A model generated the notes under the pieces. The model saw nothing but the letters and a program-made list of their open reading frames with translations, had not been told where the DNA came from and ran no database searches. The position numbers were made by a program, and so were the translations under genes. Below, one piece after another: positions 33,377-40,917 of a stretch of 64,000 bases of DNA (position 1 is the first letter of the stretch; the number at the start of each line of letters is the position of its first letter). This DNA comes from Coriobacteriaceae bacterium (GTDB lineage Bacteria; Actinomycetota; Coriobacteriia; Coriobacteriales; Coriobacteriaceae), in NCBI GenBank assembly GCA_025993015.1, contig DAJPFV010000001.1, positions 1,736,001 through 1,800,000 of the forward strand, given 5' to 3'.

Positions 33377-33529
33377 AAATGCAAGTTAAAAATCTATGTG
33401 GCCAATGTGATACCGTTGAACCCGCATATCGACACCGCTCAGCCATTCGCCTCGCCCCCGTCGCACGTATCTTCATCCGGTCTGTTACTTTTAATCTAAC
33501 AATTCTTTGAGGAACGTAGGTGCTTCTAA

Positions 33530-35344
33530 ATGTACTGTCGACTTCTTCTCAAACTAATCCTAAGAGACAGGGCCGTATGGATTTGTACGCTCGTTCTCGC
33601 TGCAGCCTTTTCCGTCCCCATTGCGTTCAATTCACCCATCTACGGGCCCTTCTTTATGAAGCAGGGCATGCAGAGCTTTGTCGACGCATTCAATACGCGC
33701 GCGCCCCAGGCCGGCGGCACAGACCTATCGCCAGAGCAGCAAGATGACGCGGAGCTTGCAAGATACGCGAACGCCGCCCTCGCCGCCCAAACCGACGCCG
33801 CCTTTCTCGATTCTGCCGAGAGCTACTACGCGCTCATGGGCGAAGGCTTCCAATCCGGGTCCATCGTGGGAGACCGAGAGACCAATGACGCAGACCTCGC
33901 GTATTGCCGTGCCCTGAGCAGCTCCGGCATCACGGATATCCCGGCCTCCGCAAGCGACCTGCCATTCCTTTCCTTCCTGCCTTACGCCATTGCCACGGCG
34001 CCGTCTTTCCTTCCCTTCATCCCCTTCCTTCTCTCGTCGATACTCGTGCTCGGCGCCACAAGGCCCGGGACCCTGGCGGCGAAGGCGCCCGCGCCCAAAT
34101 TCCGGCGCCTTATCCAGACCGTGTTTTCGATAATCGGCGCGGGGACCGCGATGCTCCTCGCCGGCCTCGCACCCGGGGGCATTTACGCCTTGGCCCTAAA
34201 CGGATTCGGGCAAATTGGGTACCCGAGCGCCTTCTTCCATGACGGCGCGCTTGCCACCACGACCGCGGGAGACGTCTTCACGGACCTGCTTCTCGCGCTG
34301 CTTGCGGGCGGAACCTTGATATCCGTTTGCTCCGCCGTCCTATCGACCGCAACGAGGCGCGTCCTCGCGGGCCCCCTTGCCTCCGCGCTGCTTGTCGCGG
34401 CCCCGGCATTCCCGTTACTGTCCGATTCGGCGCTGGAGCATAACGCCGTGCTCGGGCTCCTGCCGCTGGCCGTGTTCTCGCCTATCGAGGCAACGGGTTA
34501 CGTGGGATGCTTCCCGACAGAATTCATTGGCTCCGGTTCAGGCAGCGCATCGATGCTTGCCGTGGCCCTGGCATACGTCGCGGTCTTTTTTGCGGTCGGC
34601 GCCGTTGCGGCACGTTCCCCCAAACAGCCTGGACCCGCGAAAAAGCACCATGGGCTCGAGCTTCTGGACGCGAGCGTGGGATACGGAAGCACGACGATAC
34701 TTTCAATCGGGTCGCTTTTCCTGAGCCCGGGAACGGCGGCTGGCCTCGTTGCCCCCAACGGCTCGGGGAAAACCACCCTTCTTGAAGCGCTGTCGGGCCA
34801 ATTTCCCACCCGCATCCGCTCGGGAAGCCTGGCGGCAGACGGAATCTGCCAACGTCGATCAGCCGAATTCGCAGAACTCGTCTACCTGAGCTCTTCGGGC
34901 GGCGCGGATCTCTATCCCACGCTATCGGCCATCGAGCACCTCTCTTTCGTTAGGGAGGCGTGGAAATCGGCCGCCGACATCGACTCGCTCTGCGACTCCC
35001 TCGGAATCTCCCCATATCTCGACAAGCCGACCCGTAAACTCTCGACAGGAATGAAGCAGCAGGTAAAGCTTGCCATGGCGATAGCGACCGATTGCCCGTA
35101 CCTCATCCTCGATGAACCGCTGAACGGCCTCGATCCGGGAAAACGGAAAACCTCCTGCGACGCGATGCGCAGCGAGGTGGCGCGGGGACGCAGCGTGCTC
35201 ATTTCAAGCCATCTGCTCGACGACCTGGCAGACCTCACCAACTCGTTCTACTTCATCGAGGCCGGCACGCTCGTGGAAAAGATCAAGTCGTCCTCGCAGA
35301 CGCTCAAGCAGGAATACCTCGATACATACGAAGGAGGTGAATGA
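33530..35344 (+). CDS. Fused ABC permease-ATPase
   Basis: A 604-residue protein. Residues 1-365 form a permease half (hydrophobic segments near 17-35, 145-178, 195-225, 250-300 and 340-362) with LALNGFGQIGYP at 221-232, the same motif as both halves of the upstream permease. Residues 375-604 are an ATPase with Walker A APNGSGKTT (408-416), LSTGMKQQ (504-511) and YLILDEP (524-530). Permease and ATPase on one chain with the permease first is uncommon for this kind of exporter. It ends one base before the secreted-protein gene. Confidence 0.85.
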   Translation: MYCRLLLKLILRDRAVWICTLVLAAAFSVPIAFNSPIYGPFFMKQGMQSFVDAFNTRAPQAGGTDLSPEQQDDAELARYANAALAAQTDAAFLDSAESYYALMGEGFQSGSIVGDRETNDADLAYCRALSSSGITDIPASASDLPFLSFLPYAIATAPSFLPFIPFLLSSILVLGATRPGTLAAKAPAPKFRRLIQTVFSIIGAGTAMLLAGLAPGGIYALALNGFGQIGYPSAFFHDGALATTTAGDVFTDLLLALLAGGTLISVCSAVLSTATRRVLAGPLASALLVAAPAFPLLSDSALEHNAVLGLLPLAVFSPIEATGYVGCFPTEFIGSGSGSASMLAVALAYVAVFFAVGAVAARSPKQPGPAKKHHGLELLDASVGYGSTTILSIGSLFLSPGTAAGLVAPNGSGKTTLLEALSGQFPTRIRSGSLAADGICQRRSAEFAELVYLSSSGGADLYPTLSAIEHLSFVREAWKSAADIDSLCDSLGISPYLDKPTRKLSTGMKQQVKLAMAIATDCPYLILDEPLNGLDPGKRKTSCDAMRSEVARGRSVLISSHLLDDLADLTNSFYFIEAGTLVEKIKSSSQTLKQEYLDTYEGGE

Positions 35345-35345
35345 C

Positions 35346-35690
35346 ATGAAACTATTTGAACAGCTGAAGTCCAATGCGTCGCGCATGGCTGTCTACGCCA
35401 TCCTCGTGGCAACGGCTTTATGCGGAATCGCGGCACCCGTCTATGCGCTCAACGGGGAGAAAGGCGATGTCGAACCCGCGTACATGGCTTCGACGGTTAA
35501 GGACCGGTACAAAGCCTTCTCTGGAGACACGTTTTACGTAGCAGAGTACGACACGACCTACCGTCAGCTTCGCTACAACAAGGGCTACGACTATCTAGGC
35601 GCAGAGGCAATCAGCTATACGTCGGGTTGGTACCGCTCCAACTATGGACACATAACCCAGTTCAAGTGTAACTACCGTGTGTACAACTAA
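35346..35690 (+). CDS. Small secreted Tyr-rich protein, bacteriocin-like candidate
   Basis: A 114-residue precursor with a clear Sec signal: basic start, hydrophobic core MAVYAILVATALCGIAA (14-30) and a cleavage site after PVYA. The mature part of about 79 residues is rich in Tyr (about 14) with one Cys and one Trp; its end GWYRSNYGH...NYRVYN loosely recalls lactococcin 972-type bacteriocins, but I cannot assign it. AAGGAGG overlaps the end of the fusion ABC gene and the ATG follows its stop by one base, so the two are co-translated. A strong terminator follows. Confidence 0.65.
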   Translation: MKLFEQLKSNASRMAVYAILVATALCGIAAPVYALNGEKGDVEPAYMASTVKDRYKAFSGDTFYVAEYDTTYRQLRYNKGYDYLGAEAISYTSGWYRSNYGHITQFKCNYRVYN

Positions 35691-35704
35691 AGCAACCGGC
35701 CGGG

Positions 35705-35740
35705 ACGAGGGGTGACGCAAAAGCGTCGCCCCTCGTTTTT
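35705..35740 (+). terminator. Terminator of the island operon
   Basis: ACGAGGGGTGACGC and its complement form a 14-bp stem with an AAAA loop, followed by TTTTT. Confidence 0.95.
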
Positions 35741-35769
35741 AACCATGTCAACTGAACCTAGTTCAGTTT

Positions 35770-35833
35770 GGTTGATTTCCGATCTCAGCCGAACACATTG
35801 AGCGGAAAGGCCGTTCCCGCAGTCAGTCGAACG
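35770..35833. repeat. Right 64-bp direct repeat (possible attR)
   Basis: It matches 28556-28619 at 62 of 64 positions, in the same orientation. It lies 30 bp beyond the island terminator and is followed at once by a strong hairpin that the left copy lacks. Confidence 0.75.
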
Positions 35834-35863
35834 TCCCCGGGGCCCTTCTCAGGCCCCGGGGAC
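35833..35863. other. GC-rich hairpin next to the right repeat
   Basis: GTCCCCGGGGCC (35833-35844) pairs perfectly with GGCCCCGGGGAC (35852-35863) across a 7-base loop. No T-run follows, so it is not a classical terminator. Confidence 0.6.
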
Positions 35864-35944
35864 GGCATTTTCCCAGTTGAAGGAACGGTGGAGATGTGTT
35901 TCGATGGGTCAGATTCGTGTCGTTCCGAAAAGACCGTGAACCTT

Positions 35945-36057
35945 TTGTGGGACACGCGGCGCCGTGGTACCATAGCCGAGTTTGTTGTCTTGGTCGGAAA
36001 CCAAGACGCCTTATGCGCTGATCGGTAACCAGCGCCTGACCAATAAGGAGTCCTACC
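35945..36057 (+). promoter_or_regulatory. rpmE promoter and structured leader (L31 leader candidate)
   Basis: TTGTGG (35945-35950) and TACCAT (35968-35973) are 17 bases apart. The presumed leader then contains two hairpins: GTCTTGGT/ACCAAGAC (35987-36007) and GCGCTG/CAGCGC (36015-36035). TTGGTC (35990-35995) can instead pair with GACCAA (36038-36043) just before the AAGGAG site, an alternative fold that suits autoregulation by L31. Structured L31 leaders have been proposed in actinobacteria. Confidence 0.55.
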
Positions 36058-36483
36058 ATGAAGCAGGGTATCCATCCCCAGTATGTCGAGTGCACGGTGA
36101 CGTGCTCCTGCGGCAACACCTTCAAGACGCACGCTACCGTGTCAGAGATGAAGGTTGAGCTTTGCAACGAGTGCCACCCGTTCTACACCGGCCAGCAGAA
36201 GTTCGTCGACACCGGTGGACGCGTCCAGCGCTTCGCCGACAAGTTCGGTGGCGCCGCTGCCGCCCAGCTTAAGAAGGCCGAGGAGGCCAAGGCTGCCAAG
36301 GCTGCCAAGGCTGCTGAGGCCGAGGCCGCTCGCAAGGCCGCCGCTGAGGCTAAGGCTGCCGAGAAGGCCAAGCGTGCTGCTAAGTTTGCCGAGGAGGCTG
36401 CCAAGCAGGCCGCCGAGGCTCCCGCAGAGGCTCCCGTCGAGGAGGCCGCTGCCGAGGCCGAGACCACCGAGGCTGCTGAGTAA
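36058..36483 (+). CDS. rpmE: 50S ribosomal protein L31 with long Ala/Glu/Lys-rich tail
   Basis: L31 (bL31) bridges the two ribosomal subunits. Residues 1-65 are a standard zinc-type L31 with C16, C18, C36 and C39. Residues 65-141 are a low-complexity extension built from Ala, Glu and Lys, likely a charged helix, which doubles the usual length of about 70. A shorter tail of similar make-up is on L17. The leader has paired stems, see 35945-36057. A terminator follows. Confidence 0.95.
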   Translation: MKQGIHPQYVECTVTCSCGNTFKTHATVSEMKVELCNECHPFYTGQQKFVDTGGRVQRFADKFGGAAAAQLKKAEEAKAAKAAKAAEAEAARKAAAEAKAAEKAKRAAKFAEEAAKQAAEAPAEAPVEEAAAEAETTEAAE

Positions 36484-36520
36484 ATAGCTCGCCGCGGAAT
36501 CACTCGCATTCATGGCATGA

Positions 36521-36559
36521 GGGCCGTGCATCCATTTGGGTGCGCGGCCCTTTTCTTTT
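36521..36559 (+). terminator. Terminator of rpmE
   Basis: GGGCCGTGCATCC pairs with GGTGCGCGGCCC, followed by TTTTCTTTTA. Confidence 0.88.
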
Positions 36560-36624
36560 ATTGGTGCAAGCTAACCTGTCCCCGTGGCACCAAATGGCAG
36601 AGAGACGGCGTTTGCTCAGATAAA

Positions 36625-36659
36625 ACCTGCCAAAATAAACCAGTCCCTTTTTGGCAGGT
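36625..36659. repeat. Dispersed stem-loop repeat, family B copy 1
   Basis: Arms ACCTGCCAAAA (36625-36635) and TTTTGGCAGGT (36649-36659) enclose a short loop with CAGTCCC. A near copy is at 57427-57465. It lies in the 311-bp gap between rpmE and secA; the rest of that gap has a -10-like TACAAT at 36728-36733 and nothing else I can name. Confidence 0.85.
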
Positions 36660-36794
36660 CGGTCGGGTCGTAGTTATTACGTGGCGGTCGAGGTCGACCG
36701 TATAGGCCGCGCCTTGTTTGGCTAAAGTACAATCATCTGTGTTTAACTCGCCCGCAGCTGCACGGCGTGGGCGATGGCCAAAAAGGAAAACCAC

Positions 36795-39602
36795 ATGGGA
36801 TTCATGTCAAAGCTGCTGTCCTTTGGATCCGATAAGGACCTTAAGCGCTACTACAAGATCGTCGACCAGATCAACGGTCTTGAGCCCCAGTTTGAGAAGA
36901 TGACCGAGGAGGAGCTCCGCGGCCAGACCGATAAGTTCCGCGAGCGTTACGCCAACGGCGAGTCGCTCGACGACATGCTCCCCGAGGCCTTTGCCACCGT
37001 GCGTGAGGCTTCCAAGCGCACCATGGGTATGCGCCACTTTGACGTGCAGCTCATTGGCGCCATGGCACTGCACGAGGGCCACATCGCCGAGATGAAGACT
37101 GGCGAAGGTAAGACCCTCGTCTCCACGTTGGCCGGCTATCTCAACGCTATTGCTGGCAAGGGCGTGCACGTCGTTACTGTCAATGATTACCTTGCCAAGC
37201 GTGACTCCGAGTGGATGGGCCGCATCTATAAGTACCTGGGTATGACCGTCGGTCTGCTCCAGAACAACATGCCGCTCGAGCTCAAGCGCCCGGCCTACCA
37301 GGCAGACGTCACTTACGGCACCAACTCCGAGTTCGGTTTCGACTACCTGCGCGACAACATGGTCACCCGTCCCGAGCAGCGCGTGCAGCGCGGTCACAAC
37401 TACGCCATCGTCGACGAGGTCGACTCCATCCTGATCGATGAGGCCAGGACGCCGCTCATTATCTCGGGCGCCGGCACTAAGTCCGCCAGCACCTACAAGG
37501 ACTTCGCGCGCGCCGTGCGCGGCCTGGAGCGCGGTGAGGACGTGTCGCACGACATGCTCACCGCCACCGAGGACGTTGAACCCACGGGCGACTACGTCAT
37601 GGACGAGGCCAAGCACACCATCGCCGCCACCGAGCGCGGTCTTAAGAAGATCGAGCGCCGCCTGGGTATCGATGACATCTATGCCGATCTCTCCGGCCAG
37701 CTGGTCAACCACCTGCAGCAGGCGCTGAAGGCCCAGTACATGTTCCACCGTGATAAGCAGTACGTGGTCACCAACGGCGAGGTCAAGATCGTCGACGAGT
37801 TCACCGGCCGCATTATGGAAGGCCGCCGTTACTCCGAGGGCCTGCACCAGGCCATTGAGGCCAAAGAGGGCGTGCTCGTACGCGAGGAGAACCAGACCCT
37901 GGCCACCATCACCCTGCAGAACTACTTCCGTCTGTATGACAAGCTCTCCGGCATGACCGGCACGGCACTTACCGAGGATGCTGAGTTCCGCGAGATCTAC
38001 AAGCTGCCCGTCGAGGTCATCCCCTCCAACAAGCCCGTGCAGCGCGTGGACCACGAGGACCTGGTGTACCGCACCATTCAGGCTAAATACAACGCCGTTG
38101 CCGACGACGTTGAGCGTCGTCACGCCAAGGGCCAACCGGTCCTGGTGGGCACCGTCTCCATCGAGAGCTCCGAGAAGCTGTCCGCCGCCCTTACCAAGCG
38201 CGGCATCGCGCACGAGGTCCTCAACGCTAAGCACCACGAGCGCGAGGCTCATATCGTTGCCCAGGCCGGACGCTACGGCGCCGTGACCATCGCTACTAAC
38301 ATGGCCGGTCGTGGTACCGACATCCTGCTGGGCGGCAACCCCGACGAGCTGGTGCGCGAGCGCCTTGAGTACGAGGGCCTGACCATGGAGGACGTGACGC
38401 CCGAGCAGCTCGAGCAGTTTAACGCCGAGGCCAAGGAGACCTGCAAGGCCGAGCGCGAGCGCGTGCTTGCCGCCGGCGGCCTGACCGTCATCGGCACCGA
38501 GCGCCATGAATCCCGTCGTATCGACAACCAGCTGCGCGGCCGTTCCGGCCGTCAGGGCGATCCGGGCGAGACTCAGTTCTACCTGTCGCTCGAGGACGAC
38601 CTCATGCGCCTGTTCGGCGGCGACAAGATGGACCGCGTCTCCAAGATGATGGTCACGGCCGACATGGGCGACGACATGCCCATCCAGCACAAGATCATTT
38701 CCAAGGCCGTCGAGAGCGCCCAGCACAAGGTCGAGAGCATCAACTTCTCCATGCGTAAGAGCGTCCTCGAGTACGATGACGTCATGAACAAGCAGCGCCA
38801 GGTCATCTACGCCGAGCGTAACAAGATTCTGGATGGCAAGGACCTGACCGACCACATCACCGAGGTCATGCACGACACTGTGTACCGCTGCGTGCAGGAG
38901 TTCTGCACCAAGGACAGCCACGATGGCGAGCGCGATCTCGAGGGCCTGCGCAAGTGGGTCGTGGAGCTCACCGGCCACATCGATACGCCGAAGTTCCCCG
39001 ACGAGGATTATGAGGCCCTGGCTGCCGATGTCCTGGCTTACGTAGAGAAGTGCTACAACATGAAGGCCGAGCGCTTGGGCGAGGACCTGATGCGCGAGCT
39101 CAACACCCAGGTCATGCTGCGCGTCATCGATACCCGCTGGATGAACTACCTGCAGGAGATGGACTACCTTAAGACCGGCATCGGCCTGCGCGGCTTTGGC
39201 CAGCGCGACCCGCTGGTTGAGTACAAGACCGAGGCCTACGGCGCGTTCCAGATACTCGTCGATACCATGTATGAGGATTACCTGCGCACGGTTCTGCGCA
39301 TCGAGATCAAGGCTGCCCCGCGTGCCGTGGAGCACAAGGAGGAGCCCGCGCTCGAGGGCGCGCGCTTCTCCGGTCCTGCCGAGGTCGATGGTGATAACGG
39401 CGACTCGGTGCTGCGCAAGCAGGCGCAGGTGCAGGCCCGCACGGCTGTCCAGGGTGGTCCGGCTGCCGTCAACAACGGTGGCAAGGTGACCACTTATCGC
39501 AAGTCCGAGAGCGACGATCCGTACGTCAACGTGGGCCGCAACGACCCGTGCCCCTGCGGTAGCGGCAAGAAGTTTAAGTACTGCCACGGCAGGAATCGTT
39601 AA
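36795..39602 (+). CDS. secA: Preprotein translocase ATPase SecA
   Basis: SecA pushes preproteins through SecYEG using ATP. The 935-residue protein has Walker A GEGKT (103-107), IVDEVDSILIDEART (Walker B region), TNMAGRGTDILLGGNP, the RRIDNQLRGRSGRQGDPGE motif and a C-terminal zinc-binding CPCGSGKKFKYCHG (Cys 919, 921, 930 and His 931). ATG 36795 is favoured by AAAGGA 8 bases upstream; ATG 36774 and 36804 are in frame. The stop overlaps the prfB start by one base. Confidence 0.97.
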   Translation: MGFMSKLLSFGSDKDLKRYYKIVDQINGLEPQFEKMTEEELRGQTDKFRERYANGESLDDMLPEAFATVREASKRTMGMRHFDVQLIGAMALHEGHIAEMKTGEGKTLVSTLAGYLNAIAGKGVHVVTVNDYLAKRDSEWMGRIYKYLGMTVGLLQNNMPLELKRPAYQADVTYGTNSEFGFDYLRDNMVTRPEQRVQRGHNYAIVDEVDSILIDEARTPLIISGAGTKSASTYKDFARAVRGLERGEDVSHDMLTATEDVEPTGDYVMDEAKHTIAATERGLKKIERRLGIDDIYADLSGQLVNHLQQALKAQYMFHRDKQYVVTNGEVKIVDEFTGRIMEGRRYSEGLHQAIEAKEGVLVREENQTLATITLQNYFRLYDKLSGMTGTALTEDAEFREIYKLPVEVIPSNKPVQRVDHEDLVYRTIQAKYNAVADDVERRHAKGQPVLVGTVSIESSEKLSAALTKRGIAHEVLNAKHHEREAHIVAQAGRYGAVTIATNMAGRGTDILLGGNPDELVRERLEYEGLTMEDVTPEQLEQFNAEAKETCKAERERVLAAGGLTVIGTERHESRRIDNQLRGRSGRQGDPGETQFYLSLEDDLMRLFGGDKMDRVSKMMVTADMGDDMPIQHKIISKAVESAQHKVESINFSMRKSVLEYDDVMNKQRQVIYAERNKILDGKDLTDHITEVMHDTVYRCVQEFCTKDSHDGERDLEGLRKWVVELTGHIDTPKFPDEDYEALAADVLAYVEKCYNMKAERLGEDLMRELNTQVMLRVIDTRWMNYLQEMDYLKTGIGLRGFGQRDPLVEYKTEAYGAFQILVDTMYEDYLRTVLRIEIKAAPRAVEHKEEPALEGARFSGPAEVDGDNGDSVLRKQAQVQARTAVQGGPAAVNNGGKVTTYRKSESDDPYVNVGRNDPCPCGSGKKFKYCHGRNR

Positions 39603-40750
39603 TGGCTGAGGCTTTAGAGATAACGCCCGCCGAGCTGGACGCGTTCGCGGACCGGCTCGGCGAGGTCGAGTCGTATCTCCACCTGGACGAGAAGCGTACC
39701 CGTGTGACCGAGCTCGAGGCCAAAAGTGTTGCCCCTGGCTTTTGGGATGACGCCGACGCCGCCCGTGCCACCATGGAGGAGATCGCGCGTACCAAGGAAG
39801 ATATCGCTGCCGTGGACACCGCGCGCGGCGAGCTTTCCGATGCCCGCGCCGCGCTGGAGCTTGCCGAGGAGATGGGGGATGACCCCGACGCCGTCGCCCT
39901 TCGCGAGGAGGCTACAGCCACGGCTGAGCGCCTGGCCCGTGCCATCGATGAGCTTGAGCTTTCGAGCTGGTTTACCGGTGAGTTCGATCACGGCGATGCC
40001 ATTGTGACCATCAAGCCCGGACAGGGTGGTCTGGAGGCCCAGGACTGGACCTTCATGCTCTTTAAGATGTACATGAAGTACTGCCAGCGTCGCGGCTGGA
40101 AGGTCACCATCAACGACTGTCCCGCAGCCGAGGTCATCGGCATCGACCGCGCGACCTTTACTGTCGAGGGCAAGGACGCATTTGGCATGCTGCGCGCCGA
40201 GGCCGGCGTCCACCGCTTGGTTCGCATCAGCCCCACCGACGACAAGAAGCGCCGCCAGACCACGTTTGCCGGCGTCGAGGTCATCCCCGTGCTACCCGAT
40301 GATATCGACATCGAGATCAGTCCCGATGACATCCGCGTGGACGTGTACCACGCGAGCGGCCCGGGCGGCCAGGGCGTCAACACCACCGACTCCGCCGTGC
40401 GCGTGACGCATTTCCCCAGCGGCATTGTGGTCACCTGCCAAAACGAGCGCAGCCAGATCCAGAACAAGGCCGCGTGCATGCAGATCCTCAAGGCTCGCCT
40501 GTACGAGATTGAGCTCGAGAAGCGTGCCGAGGCGCTCGATGAGATTCGCGGACCCAAGACCACGATCGGTTTTGGCAACCAGATTCGCAGCTACGTGCTC
40601 TACCCGTACCAGATGGTCAAGGATTTGCGCTCGGGCGTGGAGACCAGCAATGTCGAGGCTGTTCTTGACGATGGCGACCTGGACCCGTTTGTTATTGGCT
40701 ACCATCGCTGGGCCACCGGCAACGCTGACGCGGAGACCCCGTCTGCATAA
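39602..40750 (+). CDS. prfB: Peptide chain release factor 2 with SPT in place of SPF
   Basis: RF2 ends translation at UGA and UAA. The 382-residue protein has GPGGQGVN with the catalytic GGQ at 255-257. The stop-codon recognition tripeptide, normally SPF, reads SPT at 210-212 (codons AGC CCC ACC), inside VHRLVRISPTDDKKRR. The frame is continuous from the ATG, so the UGA-programmed frameshift of many prfB genes is absent. It shares one base with the secA stop (TAATG). Confidence 0.96.
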   Translation: MAEALEITPAELDAFADRLGEVESYLHLDEKRTRVTELEAKSVAPGFWDDADAARATMEEIARTKEDIAAVDTARGELSDARAALELAEEMGDDPDAVALREEATATAERLARAIDELELSSWFTGEFDHGDAIVTIKPGQGGLEAQDWTFMLFKMYMKYCQRRGWKVTINDCPAAEVIGIDRATFTVEGKDAFGMLRAEAGVHRLVRISPTDDKKRRQTTFAGVEVIPVLPDDIDIEISPDDIRVDVYHASGPGGQGVNTTDSAVRVTHFPSGIVVTCQNERSQIQNKAACMQILKARLYEIELEKRAEALDEIRGPKTTIGFGNQIRSYVLYPYQMVKDLRSGVETSNVEAVLDDGDLDPFVIGYHRWATGNADAETPSA

Positions 40751-40776
40751 ACCGCCCGGTTTATGTGGAAATGGAT

Positions 40777-40837
40777 TAAAACCCTCCCAGCAGGGTGGTT
40801 TTGTATCCAGAGCAAACCCTGCGCAGGGGTGGTTTTT
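40777..40837 (+). terminator. Tandem imperfect hairpins downstream of prfB
   Basis: Two similar units, AAAACCCTCCCAGCAGGG-TGGTTTT and AAACCCTGCGCAGGGG-TGGTTTTT, each form AAACC...GGTTT stems around a CCC/GGG core; the second ends in TTTTTG. They probably act as a double terminator. The duplication is local. Confidence 0.65.
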
Positions 40838-40917
40838 GTCCGGCGAATCGGTAGAATCGAATACAAGAAGAAGTTCAAAGCGCATCCGATGGGGTACGCT
40901 TTTTTGAGGGAGGCAGC

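Larger units (their letters stand above)
28556..35833. mobile_element. Putative integrated island with peptide/ABC transporter cargo
   Basis: Two direct 64-bp repeats enclose 7.3 kb with an integrase fragment at one end, an XRE regulator and membrane partner, three ABC transporter genes and a secreted small protein. Core genes flank both sides (citrate synthase/ACT and rpmE/secA). The arrangement matches a small integrative element that has lost its mobility genes. The repeats and the integrase are seen; integration is inferred. Confidence 0.55.

Noticed and set aside
36807..39587. A 926-codon open frame on the minus strand across secA
   Set aside because: It is the antisense shadow of a GC-rich gene with strong codon bias; its translation is Leu/Val/His/Gly-rich and resembles no protein, while secA on the plus strand is certain.
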